Source: Hydnum rufescens UP504
Taxonomy: Eukaryota; Basidiomycota; Agaricomycetes; Cantharellales; Hydnaceae
Length of the DNA: 64,000 nt
Direction of reading: 5' to 3'
NCBI GenBank assembly: GCA_014904985.1
Contig: MU129005.1
Coordinates: 62,001-126,000, forward strand
Shown here in pieces: positions 49,761-61,028 of this stretch (position 1 is its first letter; the number at the start of each line of letters is the position of its first letter). A model generated the notes under the pieces. That model saw nothing but the letters and a program-made list of their open reading frames with translations. It did no database searches and was not told the DNA's origin. The position numbers were made by a program, and so were the translations under genes.

Positions 49761-52106
49761 TCATCGGGGCTGCACTGAATCGTTGGGCTTGGGTTCAGAT
49801 CCCCCCCCAAAACTGGGCTGGGAACCCCAGCAACCCGAACCTTGATGTCACTATTCTATGAGAGTCACCACGAGAGAAAGCGGATCATTCAGCGGCATGA
49901 CAAATGTAAGTAACGGCCAATACGAACCATCGGTTTTGTGTCCAAGACCACCTCGGTGGGGATATTTAAGCTTGGAGCATGGAGCATCTCTTCCTAGAAA
50001 GACGAGAAAGGTCCAATCACTGTCAGTTAGCATCACCTCATCCCCTTGATATTACGAAGGTCACGGGATATGCATGGAGACATACATTTCGACGATCCCC
50101 CGCATTCTGCCGCATTCGCTTTTTGATTGAGTAGCCGATCAGTTCAAGGGGGCTTGATGTATTAAGCCTCGCCCGGAGTCTCGTTCGCATATGTAGACTG
50201 TAAGGCCAAACATAAAATGAAGGCATTCAGCATCGCACGTGTAATGAGCCATACCGTAGGGACATACTTGGCGAGCATGGTTATAGAATAGACCGCGCCT
50301 AGTGGCTAGAACGAAACCAAGAATTAGTCTTGTTGTATAGAAATATCCTGATTCTGGAACGAACAGGAGACAGAAAAATCGAGTTAACCTACCATGCCGA
50401 TAACAATTACACCATCATGAAACCCGACTTTGGAAATCTGCCTCATAATGAGTTCAACACCAGCATTATCATGCTGGAAAACAAAAGGAAAGGGCTGAAA
50501 CGCACCAACCCAACAAGGAAACACGAGAGAACACTAGTGATCAACCCTGTACTAATGGCGTACAATGCCAGGCGGTTGATTACCGAATCAGTCCTGTGCC
50601 ATGCAACGATGCGTGGGAGATCATTAATCAGACAAGGGGACTCATTTAGTAAGTTGAAAATGGATTAGGAGACGCACTTCTGGACCCCGGTCCGCCGACG
50701 TCGCAATAAGATACACATAGAGGCTGCAATAACAACATCTGAGATTGCCTGAAAGCCGCAGAATCACACCACACACCATGTGTCAGCGAGGGCAAGGGTG
50801 TGTGTTAGAAACAAGGGTAGATAGATTGTGGCCATGACGCACTTGAATAATCAGCCATGCCTCAATGAGCCATGTACATTCCTTGGCTATCTCCCGAAAT
50901 TCTAGTATCACGATCCTAACAACAGTGAGAGATACAACCAAATCAGACCCAGGAGATCTTAGCTGTGCCCTCGCCGAAGAGAATATGGGGACCCATACGC
51001 TTTGATGGTGGTTGCTGCAGCACGCCAAAATAGTGATTTGATCAGAAGACAGTAAGTCGCGCTCCATCGAGACATATGAAGATAGGTACTAGCCAGCGGT
51101 GAATCCTAGTGCGAGGCGGGAGGAATAAGACGAAGAAACACATCGGAAAGCGATCATAATCGGGCAAGACTAACCAAACTGAACTAACACAAGGACTTGC
51201 TACAAAGCCATAGTGCATGACTTTCAGACTGATCTCTTATGTCATCAGGGTCTCAACATACTACAAGCGCTCCCACATAGACATTGCCACTAACTATGGA
51301 AATCAACGGGCATTGTGAATGCGATGCTTCTCCGGCGAGGACACGGCGAAAGACCTACGAGAATAGACACGATATACAAAGAATGTTTGGACAGTGACTG
51401 ATACGCAGGCCTTGAAGTAGACAGCGCCAAAGCCAACATAAGCACACCCACCCCAAGAACCGAATCAGTACTCACTGTGGTGCCTTGATACATGAAAAAT
51501 TCCCTATAAATGTGCAGTGATTTCATCGGTAGAGGGGGTCAGTACGGAAAGGAACGGTCAACGGGCGGGATGTGCCCAATACGCACCACGTCGCCTGACC
51601 CAGACTGGGATAATTATGGAAGTTTGAAATAGACCACCAATACAAAGATCTGGTAGCGCATGCACTGTATGGTATCGGCTGACAGTAAGCCTGCACATAT
51701 TTCGTGGAAACAGTTGAAGAGCACGGAAAAGGAGGGACCAACAATTGAAAAGCTTCCAAAGTCCTTTACAATGGAATGTGAGGAATACGCCTCGAAGACA
51801 AGGGTATGCGAGGCCCACCACAAAAAGCCCACCTGAGAAAGGGATAGATAATGGGCGATGATTGCATATTTCAAGGAAATGCGGAGAGACTAACCGTCAG
51901 TTTCAACGGCCTTCTGTCATTTGGGAACGCATGATAATAGCTAGAGGTCTGGATAGTGAGGACGCCCAAACATCTGGCAAATGCGGCGTGAGGTCAGCAC
52001 TGTCGTTCCCACCCTTAAGGCGGGAGGAGACTGACAAAGCGGTGAGGAGTGTACCAAAGAACAAGCCGCTCAAGATGTTGACTGGCATAACGTCGACCAC
52101 CTCCAT
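49761..52106 (-). CDS. DUF6534-type membrane protein, copy 7 (multi-exon)
   Basis: DUF6534 family membrane protein. Start ATG at 52106 gives MEVVDVMPVNILSGLFFGTL. Intron 1 (GTCAGT...GCTGACC...TTGCCAG) is followed by CLGVLTIQTSSYYHAFPNDR. The microexon is GTGGGCTTTTTGTG. SLYWWSISNFHNYPSLG lies near 51610-51680. TIKAYGSPYSLRRG lies near 51000-51025. TDSVINRLALYAISTGLITS is at about 50535-50595. The exon SLHMRTRLRARLNTSSPLEL is at about 50140-50190. The stop of the last exon is placed at 49761 by alignment to the other copies. A TATATAG box lies about 70 bp before the ATG. No lesion was seen in the exons read. Confidence 0.77.
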
Positions 52107-52171
52107 GAAGGGTAAGGAGAGGGGGGGGGGATCGGGGAAGGGAATGGATATTCAGATGTGCTATACATCAG

Positions 52172-52182
52172 GTCTATATACT
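52172..52182 (-). promoter_or_regulatory. TATA box of DUF6534 copy 7
   Basis: GTATATAGACC on the minus strand, about 70 bp before the ATG at 52106. It replaces the TTCTAATAAAT form of the other copies at the same spacing. Confidence 0.45.
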
Positions 52183-52330
52183 ACAACTAAGTTGAATAAA
52201 GTATGCAGGCGAACAGTATAAGAGATCCGATGATTCTTCACCTCGTGTGCTTCAAGTTGACCTTGAACGGGTTGATCATTCCCCATTTTTCCCCCATATC
52301 GTTCATCATTGACCGATGAGGGCGGAATTA

Positions 52331-53076
52331 CAGCTGTTTGCAATTTACAAGGCGCGGCGGAAATTTTACATCCGGGGGATGGGCGCCAATAGTGAAATCG
52401 AACGCAGCCTATATCTTGCCCAATTCCTACGATAAAAATATGAAAAATATACCATTAGATAGCCCTATGTGTTACCTAGCAACACACACTGTTATATTTG
52501 CTTGAACTTCTGAATTGATTGTGGTAGAGGAGGTGTCGACGGGAGCCCACCCTTGACTACACGCAAGCTGGTCTGAAGCCAAATCTCATTGGAATATTTC
52601 CTAAAATATTCTTTAACGTGTAATACAAGTGCTTCTAGCGCCCTGGGGCCTTTTTTTTGGATCTTTGTATTTCTTGCACACAGAAAGGACGTATATTTAT
52701 CTAGGTAAATACATGTCCTTTCTGTGTACAAGAAATAGAAACGCCCAATTAAAAAAGGCCCCAGGGCGCTAGAAGCACTTGTATTACACGTTAAAGAATA
52801 TTTTAGGAAATATTCCAATGAGATTTGGCTTCAGACCAGCTTGCGTGTAGTCAAGGGTGGGCTCCCGTCGACACCTCCTCTACCACAATCAATTCAGAAG
52901 TTCAAGCAAATATAACAGTGTGTGTTGCTAGGTAACACATAGGGCTATCTAATGGTATATTTTTCATATTTTTATCGTAGGAATTGGGCAAGATATAGGC
53001 TGCGTTCGATTTCACTATTGGCGCCCATCCCCCGGATGTAAAATTTCCGCCGCGCCTTGTAAATTGCAAACAGCTG
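52331..53076. mobile_element. 746-bp near-palindromic foldback element with TA duplication
   Basis: The two halves are long inverted repeats, near-perfect for about 300 bp from each end. They begin CAGCTGTTTGCAATTTACAA and end with its complement, and the centre is near 52703. The element is flanked by TA at 52329-52330 and 53077-53078. Removing it restores GAATTA-ACGACCAAATATA, which matches the uninterrupted sequence upstream of DUF6534 copy 1 (GAATCAACGACGAAATATA, about 12928) and copy 6 (about 45925). This shows an insertion at TA, as in Tc1/mariner-type elements. No transposase is encoded. It sits about 225 bp upstream of DUF6534 copy 7. Confidence 0.88.
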
Positions 53077-53078
53077 TA

Positions 53079-55700
53079 ACGACCAAATATAAAGAGATCC
53101 CGACCTCTTGTGTTTACATCGGAGAAGCGGATTTTCACGCTGTGTAGCACTGGCCTAAACCGCGGGGGAAGACCGACAATGGCACCAATTTAGCTCATGC
53201 CTCCATAATTACTATGGGGAAGACAAAAAGAGTGCTCGGACTGTATGTCGCATTTCCTTGAGCAGACGACAGATAGGTCCAGGATCCTTTCCCAATAAAG
53301 AAGTGAAATTTGTCTGTATACAGTTATCAAGTTCCCTGAGCCACTTTTGATGGCTAGATCGTCCCGTCCATGTCCTCCCCCTGTTCCTCTCGGTCGCACC
53401 ATTGAGCGCGATACGATATATATAAATCCCAAAGAATTCGGTGCATCATCAAGTTGCAGCGGATATCGGAGGTTCCACCGGCAAGATGCCTTTCCACCCG
53501 TGTTCCCAATCAACCAACCGCAATATTAGACGCATCAGAGCATGCAGTTTCACAGGATCCCTTCTAGTTCTATTACAGCGGAACCCCGTTAGACCTGTCT
53601 CGAGACCGCTATCGGCGGTTTGGGGTTGGAAAGTCGTCAAAAAGAGAACACGCGTAGTGAATCTGCACGGGCAAATCAGCCTTCGCCCACGTCAATTGCG
53701 ACTGGGGTAAAAGCAGGATGCTTCTCCAATGCACCTATAACGCGCTTGTCCACAAAAGATAGTAAGGGGCCGAACAATCAGCCGCTGAAGGCAGGAATGA
53801 TATAGTAGGAGGTATAGATACACCCCCATTTCCCTCGTTATGTTACTCTGGATGTTGATCAAACCCAGAGCCGAAGGGCTTAAGGTTTTGAAACTCCGTC
53901 AAGCGGATGTTGCTTCCAACGGCGTTATCGTGGACAGCATCAGGATTCAAAATTCGCCCATCGAACCGAATAAGCGCCATACCGCATCAATGGGTCCTTG
54001 ATACTTGAGATCAGGCGCTCAGATGACGTTAACTCGGTCGCTGGCAGGGTCCACAAACGACTTGGCTGGTTTCGGACTCAACCCACATCAAGCCTGAGCC
54101 TTCGGGAATACTACGTCTGGTATGACACTACATGTCCTCAGGCGGCCTCCATCCAAGTTAAGATTGGTACGCCGGTCCCGCCACTTCTGATATGTTCGCT
54201 TACCAGCAGGGGAAGTCTGCTTGTCTGAGCTCCCGAGGACTGATGTCGCTCATCTCCGCTTCCCCGGTAATAATGGTGATGTAGTTCATTCAGACCAGCA
54301 AAGTACCGATGTTTCCCTGATCACTTGATGCTTCCATCCTCGACGATTCTTCGTTAACAGTCATGCCAGCTTCTTGGAAGATGGGCACCCTATGGATGAT
54401 CGCGTTCCATACCATCGTATCCAGCGATATCGATGATATAGATCTCGCCCGCTTTTCGACGACGTTCTTACGCGCTTGTATGGTTTCAGCCACCTCCCGC
54501 CCCTAAGGGAATCATTCTTGTCTCCAATTTCCGCACTACCTGTTGCTCCGCCCTGACTTTCAAGATGAAACCGAAGATCGAAGGCCGGCTCACTTGGATC
54601 ACAAACGACGGATCTTCATCTCCTGGACTTGACACTTTGACAAGATCTTCTTGATGTCTCTTTTCTCGCTTCTCCGCTCTGAGCCTCTAAGCAACGGCTA
54701 ATGGGGAGACTCGCACCTCTTATTCGACTGCAATCTCTTGTCCAGATTGTGATCACGATCCTGCACTTCAAGCTTTCTCTTCCACGGTTGTGATGCCCTA
54801 CCACCATTGTCAGCCCTGATTTTCTCCCGGTCGTTTTTTATTGATCTGTCCAGGTTTGCCTGACAAGGTGTGCGGGCCGTCCTCTGATGTTCCTTTGGCC
54901 TAGTTCATAGTTCGTTTGCTCCAATATTCTGGCACGTTGTCATTTTAGCGTTGCATGGAGGAATATCTATTCTCGTGAAATCGATGATGTGACTCTATTC
55001 TGAGGCCTCCCAGTTCTACGGGTCCCTGTGGTCTTGCGCATGAAGGTATAATCATCATGGGTCCCCGTCTCTGATTCATTGCTTTCTTGTTTTGGGAGCG
55101 TCTCTCTTCTGCGCTGCTACCTGCCTTCTTGGTATCGTCTGGAATGGTTTTTGGTTTTTGGTTTCATAGACCTTGTTGTTTTCCTTGGATGGTTCTTCCT
55201 TCTCGCCTTAAATCGTGTATCTCATGTTGTCTGGATGAAGTCTACATATTTCGTGGGATGCGCGCCTGCAATGGGTTCCTTCCCCGAACTCGATTCCTCT
55301 CCTAAGCGTTACATTATCCATCACTCCCTGTTCCTTTTCTCATTAATTGCCTCCTTCCATCTACGCTACCATCCTCCGCGACCCAACGTCGATGACGAGC
55401 GAGAGGACAGGCAGTGCGAGAACAGATCAACCAAAGCAGCCAGCATATTACCTTCTGGATCTGAGACTGCTGTCATTGTCAAGAAAAGACATGAACACGA
55501 AATACAATGGGACCTTGGCTCGGCCGATCGGGCTCAAGTCGACTCAAACCTAAATCTTTGGCAACACTATTGCCATGAACTGACCAGATCTTGCGACTTG
55601 CGACTTGAATCGAAGTCCCCCGCGGTCGCGAAATTAGGAACTGGGCGACTTGACTTGATCTCGTCGTGCCTCAAATACTAGTGATTCTAGAGGTTGGGGC
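53079..55700 (+). repeat. Co-amplified module, eighth copy
   Basis: A plus-facing TATA box is at about 53416, with the same leader as the 46.1 kb module. A 53486 ATG opens a short frame (MPFHPCSQSTNRNIRRIRA) that is similar at 46180 but closed by a stop in the 57-kb copy. Later blocks follow the 46-48.6 kb module closely, including TTTTTGGTTTTTGGTTTC near 55147. The similarity fades near 55.7 kb. No recognisable protein. Confidence 0.55.
53415..53429 (+). promoter_or_regulatory. Strong TATA box of a co-amplified module
   Basis: GATATATATAAATCCCAAAG. The conserved context and position suggest a real promoter for a transcript running right, away from DUF6534 copy 7. Confidence 0.5.
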
Positions 55701-57048
55701 TCCTGCCCATAGCAATTCGAGGTTGACTTGAAAGCGGATGTAACTCATCAGTCGACACTGTCAGTGCCACTCGTGGCATGATGTCAACCACCAGTTTTTC
55801 TCAACCAAACTTCATCAGATCTATCAGTATGAAGCAAAACGTGAGTGCCTTGTGAGTTACCTCGTTTATTCCTCTCTAAACATTGTCTTTTCAGCAGTAT
55901 CGTCCCATTGCTGTTTGCAAAACATGATGAATATGTGTGTAAAGGGTGTCTATCTACCTCAACTCGCCAATTTCTGCAGTAGCCTCTTGGCTCCCGAACC
56001 CGTCTTTGTACGAGTCATGGATTTCGTCTGTTCCATTTTTGATATATTGCAGACTGGTGTTTGGTTGCCTTTCATCCCCGACATGTTGCGAGGTGTGGGC
56101 GCTCATTCCTCGTGCTGTCCAGCGGTAATGGTACATGTCGCATTGCATGCGTGGTTTGGATCCCCGGGATGGGCAATCTGGAGGAGGCCAGGTGGGCTTC
56201 ACTTGTGCGCTCTTACAACTCGCCAGTCAACTTAATAGACTGTCAATTGATGAGATGCTTGATTCAGAAGTCCATATTATCTATTAAGTGAGTGAATCTA
56301 TAAGGCCAGGCTAATATGGAATACAATAGACTGAGGGCGGGAGAAGCGGGGTCCGGAAGCAACTCCAATGGTAGTTGCCGATCGACTCAACGCCGCTGTC
56401 GGGTGTCGTGCCTGTGGCCCGAAACTAAGAATAAGCCAGCTTCATGAAAAATATCCACATGACACCCTGCTTAAGAGATTGGTGCTTGAAGCCGCCACCC
56501 AATCAGATATAGGAGAAAGGATATGATGGGCGCTTACTATCATAGGGTAATATATGGTTCCAGGAATTACCAACAAGATCGAAGCTACAGTAGGCTCCTG
56601 ATTCCATTCAGTGGATCATAGCTACCAAATGGAGAGAGAGAAATCTGGAGCCGTATACCACATAGGCAGGGTTTACCGAGAGCAATCCATGGTAGCACTA
56701 CCTAAGGCTTTACAGTGGCTAAATGCATGGTCAAGGCAATGCATCACAATGGCGAAAAAGTTGGAAAAAATCCCTATCTATAATTTACCAGCCACAGCAT
56801 AGTTCCCCACGCATGGCCTTGTTTTGAATAATGGGCCATGACTCCCCTGCCTGAAAACGTCCATGATGCTCTGGAAAAAGGTGTAACCGGATTCCGCTGG
56901 AATCAAACTGAAAGGGATCCTGTGTAAAGCTCATCCGTTGATCCGTTGAACATCGTGATTGGTTGATTGGGAACGTGGGCAGGAAGGCATCCTGGAGGTG
57001 GTGGATCCTCTGATATTTGCTGCAACTTGATGATGTACCAAGTTCACA
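55701..57048. other. Mostly unique spacer with an unrecognised 127-codon frame
   Basis: Positions 55.7-56.8 kb do not match the other modules. A 127-codon frame at 55852-56235 (+) is rich in hydrophobic residues and Cys, with no domain I can name. An intron-like GTGAGT...CTTTTCAG stretch overlaps its start (about 55842-55893). From about 56.87 to 57.05 kb the sequence is a module leader in reverse orientation, with GATTGGTTGATTGGGAACGT and a TATA box complement near 57050. Confidence 0.4.
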
Positions 57049-57062
57049 TTTATATATATTGC
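57048..57062 (-). promoter_or_regulatory. TATA box of an inverted module, divergent from DUF6534 copy 8
   Basis: On the minus strand AATATATATAAATGTG heads the same leader (CATCATCAAGTTGCAGC) as at 53415. It lies about 500 bp from the copy 8 ATG and points the other way. Confidence 0.45.
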
Positions 57063-57480
57063 TCATTGGTGTGGCTGAAAGGGGTGGGGTGACGGACCAA
57101 TCTAGCCACTGAAAGTTTCTGAGGGAAGTTGACTACTATATACGGAGAATTTCACCACCTTCTTGGGAAAGGAACCAGGATATATCTGTGGTCTGCTAAC
57201 ATAGCACTCTTTATGATGAATTGGAGGCCCCCGCACCCGGAAGCAAATGATGACGGATTACGCCGGCGCTGCACAGCCATCGAAACACAGCACTTCTCCC
57301 ATGTAAATACAAAAGTCTGGGATCGCTCTATATTTCATCGTTAATTCTGTCCTCGTCGCCATGGTGGATGATATGGGGGTATTGAGTCGAGTTATCACAA
57401 TCTGTGGCGTCGCCGAAAGTCAAGCACGCGAGTTCACCGGATCTCCTCTACAGTTCAACTTGCTACTTCATTTAGCTCGG

Positions 57481-57491
57481 TTCTAATAAAT
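57481..57491 (+). promoter_or_regulatory. TATA-like box of DUF6534 copy 8
   Basis: TTCTAATAAAT, 68-78 bp before the ATG at 57559, at the same spacing as in copies 2-6. Confidence 0.5.
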
Positions 57492-57558
57492 CGAGCAGAT
57501 TGTAGCTCACCTGAGCCTTTATTTTATTTTCTGATCCCCCCCCTCTGTGCCCTTCATC

Positions 57559-59873
57559 ATGGAGAAATCCACCATCACCCCGGGAAACATATTAAGTGGC
57601 TCGTTCTTTGGTAATCTCCTCACTGCTTTGTCAGTCTCCACCAGCCCTAAGGATGGGCACAACAGCACTGAGCCATCATATTTGGTAGGTGCTTCGGTGT
57701 CCTTACCATCCAGGCCTCTAGCTATTATCGCGCGTTCCCAAATGATGGAAAGCCGGTGAAACTGGCGGTGCGTCTCCATATTTCCTTTAAATGTGCATTC
57801 ATCGCCCATTATATATCCCTTTCTCAGGTGGGCCTTTTATGGTGAGCATTGCACACACTCATCTTTCGAGGCATATTCCTCACGTTCCGTTGTAAAGGTC
57901 TTTCGAAGCCTTTCAACTGTTGGTATCTCCTTTTCGGTTCTCTCCCACTGTTTCCAGGAAGTAATGTGCAGGCTTACTGTTGGCCGGTACCATGCACGTT
58001 GTACAGTGCATGCATTACCAGATCTTCATATTGGTGGTTTGTTGCAAATTTTCATAATCATTTCACTTCGGGGCGGGCGACATGGTGCGTACCGGGTGTC
58101 TCGTGGCCGTTCGCTGGTCCTTCCCCTGCCGACCCCCTCTACCCATGAAATCGTTGCGTATTTATAGGGAATTCTTAATATTTCAAATCAACACAGTGAG
58201 TACTGAGTCGGTTCTTCTTGTGGATACCCTTGCCTTGACTTTGGTATTATCTACTTACAAGGTCTGCTCATCCTTTACCGTCCAGACGTTTTTTGCGTAT
58301 CGCATTTATTCTTGTGGGTTTTGCCGCATATCCTTTCCAGCGAGGCCTCGTGTTCATAATCCCCCTTGATTTCCTTAGTGAGCGGCAATCTCTATATGGG
58401 AGTGCTTGTGGTATGCTGTGGCCCTGATGTCATAAACGATCAGTCTGAAAGTCGCACACTATGGCTTTGTAGCAAGTCCTTGTGTTGCTTCAGTTTGGTT
58501 AGTCTTTCCCGATCACGATCGCTTTCCGATGTATTTATTCTGTCTTATTCTTCACGCACTAGGATTCGGTGTCGGTTAGCACACATTTTCGTATGCTCGA
58601 TGGACCGTGACTTATTAAACCCCGACCAAATCGATGTTCTGGTGTGCTGTAGGAACCTCCGTCAAAGCGTGTGTATGCCCGTATTCTCTTCAGCCAGGCC
58701 ACGGCCAACAACTCGTTGGTCTGATGCGTTTGTATGTCTCACTGTTGTAGGAACATGACACTAGATTTCCAAGCGATGGTTAAGGAGTGTACATGGCTCG
58801 TTGTGGCATGGCTCACTATTCAAGTGTGTCTTGGTCACAATCTATCCCCCTTCGTTCTAACACCCACTCTTTCCTTCACCGATGCATGGTACCTGGTGTC
58901 ACTATGTGGCTTTCAGGCAATCGCGGATATTGTGATTGCAACATTTATGTGTCTCTCATTGCGACGTCGGCGGACCGGATTTTACAAGTGCGCATCCTGG
59001 TATATTTGCGATATCACATTCATGCACTGAATGAGGCCCTCTGTCTGATTAATCATCTCATGTGTCGTCGCGTGGCACAGGACTGATTCGGTAATCAACC
59101 GTATGGTATTGTACACCATTGGTACGGGGTTGATCACTAGTGTTCTCTCGTGTTTCCTTCTTGTGATTGTGCGTCTCAGAAATTTCCTTTCGTTTTGCAG
59201 TATGATAATGTTGGTGCTGAGCTAATTATGGGGACAGTTTGCCAAATATGGGTTCCATATTAGTGAACTTACTCTCGGCATGGTAGGTTATTCGGATGCT
59301 CGAGAATCAGGATACGTCTATATAAGACTAATCCCTTGATTCTGTTACAGCCTCTGGGCACATGCTATTCCATCACCATGCTCGCCAAGTACGTACGTTC
59401 CTGTAGTGTGGCATTATACATGCCAGGCTGAACAACTTAATTTTATCTTCGACCTTGCAGTCTACACATGCGAACGACACTCCGGGCGAGGTTTACTACA
59501 TCAAGTCCCGTTGAGCTACTCAGAATAGTGGATCATGGAAGTGTACGTCGTAGTGCATATATCGTGACTTCGTAATGTCAAGGGGATGAAGTGGTGCTCA
59601 CTGACAGCGATCGGGACCCGTCCTTTTTTCTAGGAACCGCCGTTCCGGGCTACTAGGATAAATATCACTACCGAGGTGGTAAGCGATGCGGCGGATATAA
59701 AACCTATGGTTCGTATTGGATGCAGCCTACATTTTTCATACTGTTCATTGATCCATTTTTATCGTGGTGGCTCTCGTAGAACCGTGACACAAAAGTTCGG
59801 TTTGCTGCGGGTCAGGGCCCTGTTTTGGAGGAGACCTGACCCGGAGCCCAAGATTTCGGTGTATCCGCGATGA
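57559..59873 (+). CDS. DUF6534-type membrane protein, copy 8 (multi-exon)
   Basis: This is the copy that shows the family most clearly. Exon 1 is 57559-57629 (MEKSTITPGNILSGSFFGNL). Exon 2 is 57689-57767 (CFGVLTIQASSYYRAFPNDG). A 60-nt intron (57768-57827) precedes the 14-nt microexon. Later blocks are VCSSFTVQTFFAYRIYS (about 58262-58312), SGNLYMGVLV (about 58380-58412), QVLVLLQFGFGVG joined across an intron near 58505-58573, FQAIADIVIATFMCLSLRRR (about 58910-58970) and TGFYK spliced to TDSVINRMVLYTIGTGLITS from 59081. These match the family pattern FxVQxFFAYRxW, LxQFGxGxxY, DxxIAxxLC and TDSxINRLxLYTxxTGxLTS. Further exons are FHISELTLGM and SLHMRTTLRARFTTSSP. The last exon has TEVVSDAADIKPMVRIGC-like sequence and stops at 59871-59873. 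Confidence 0.83.
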
Positions 59874-61028
59874 GTAACCGGTTTTGAGGTTAATATTTGT
59901 ATGACTTTGAGTGTGTAGAACTAGAGAAATTCTCCCTCCAAACACAGGCGCCCCTTGCGATAAATCCTTAACGCGACACTTTGCATGCAATAAAATCTAG
60001 GCTTTCCTTCTGCTCTATCCGACCCCTGCACGTATATTCCCAATTAAGCTAGGGCGCTGGTGTCTAAGGTTACATGAGCACGTACCGATGGCCTAGCAAT
60101 CCCTTGGCCGTGGCACAGTATATTATACCTGTGACAGTCGTTTCACGCCCCTTGCGGGGGAGTCTGCGTTAAGTGCACAGCATGTCGTACGAAACGAACA
60201 CGCCAAACGCCTAGAGTTTCCCTGAAATCCGAAATAGGGAAGATGGGCATCGTATAGGCGGGTCTTTCACCCATGGTGAGGACGGGCAGAGATGAGGAAA
60301 GGACAACTACAGTACTTTACTAGGTACGCACATGAGCTGGCCAACTCCTGGGGCTGACTCAATTTATGCACAGTATCAGGAAATCCAATGGAAAGAAACT
60401 CTTGTTTGGGGTCGCTAGCTGCGCGATCGAAGCAGTTAGTGGGCCCATCCCACGATATCAATTGTCAACTAAAATCCGTCCCTATTGGGCATATCATAAG
60501 CAACGATGTCGAACGTCATCCAGTGAGCGATTTTTTGTATTACGTGCCACCCAAGTCCCTTGAGTGTGGACAAGCAACTGTCACGATTGTCGGGTGACAC
60601 GGCGGTCACGTCGCTAGTGGATAATATTACGTAATGAACTTGTTTGCTATTAATCACCCTCCATTACAAATCCTCTGCCTGGTTTATTGTACAGCGGAAT
60701 CATCCCTTGCTAACACTATGTCTGCCCAATTCTAAAATCCGAGTCGCGGAACATAAACTTTTGAGAAACTTTTGGATAGATTATTCTGGAAAAAGTTACC
60801 GAAAATATGAGTAAGAATTGAACAGGATCATTAGGGGTGTTCATGCTGGCAAAAGTAAAATTAAAAGTGGGACAAAAGTGAGACAAAAGTGCACTGACTT
60901 TCAGTCTCAGTTTTTGCATCACTTCTAGTCAACTTCTACTTTTCCTAAAGGACATTCACGCTAGAAGCTCAAAAGTGAGCCTCGGAAGCACGCTACCGTG
61001 ACAGATTCATGTGACGTGACATCTGTCT
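59874..61028. other. Right edge of the array and unassigned sequence
   Basis: Positions 59.87-60.03 kb are the inverted end of a co-amplified module (CTAGATTTTATTGCATGCAA type sequence in complement). Homology to the array ends there. The rest has no recognised gene. AGGGGTGTTCATGCTGGCAA at about 60833, preceded by TTA, has the form of a PIF/Harbinger end and could be the left end of the element whose transposase begins at 61029. No matching right end was found inside the window. Confidence 0.4.

Noticed and set aside
50950..51030. A shared TAA after PYSLRRGHS-like sequence in DUF6534 copies 1, 3, 4 and 7, which could look like a common nonsense mutation
   Set aside because: The TAA sits in a CTAAC/CTAAG branch-site-like word and is shared by otherwise well-kept copies. 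It is more likely intronic than a disabling stop.
52492..52818. A 108-codon minus-strand frame inside the foldback element
   Set aside because: It crosses the centre of the palindrome and reads the same arm twice, so it is a by-product of the inverted repeat.
53190..53513. A 107-codon minus-strand frame upstream of DUF6534 copy 7
   Set aside because: It overlaps the module leader and TATA box, and it is not conserved as an open frame in the sister copies.
55079..55681. A 200-codon plus-strand frame in a co-amplified module
   Set aside because: The corresponding blocks at 41.8-42.4 and 48.0-48.6 kb have stops and shifts, and no known domain is visible.
60833..60960. AGGGGTGTTCATGCTGGCAA as the left end of a full Harbinger element
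   Set aside because: No matching inverted end was found to the right within the window, so element boundaries were not called.
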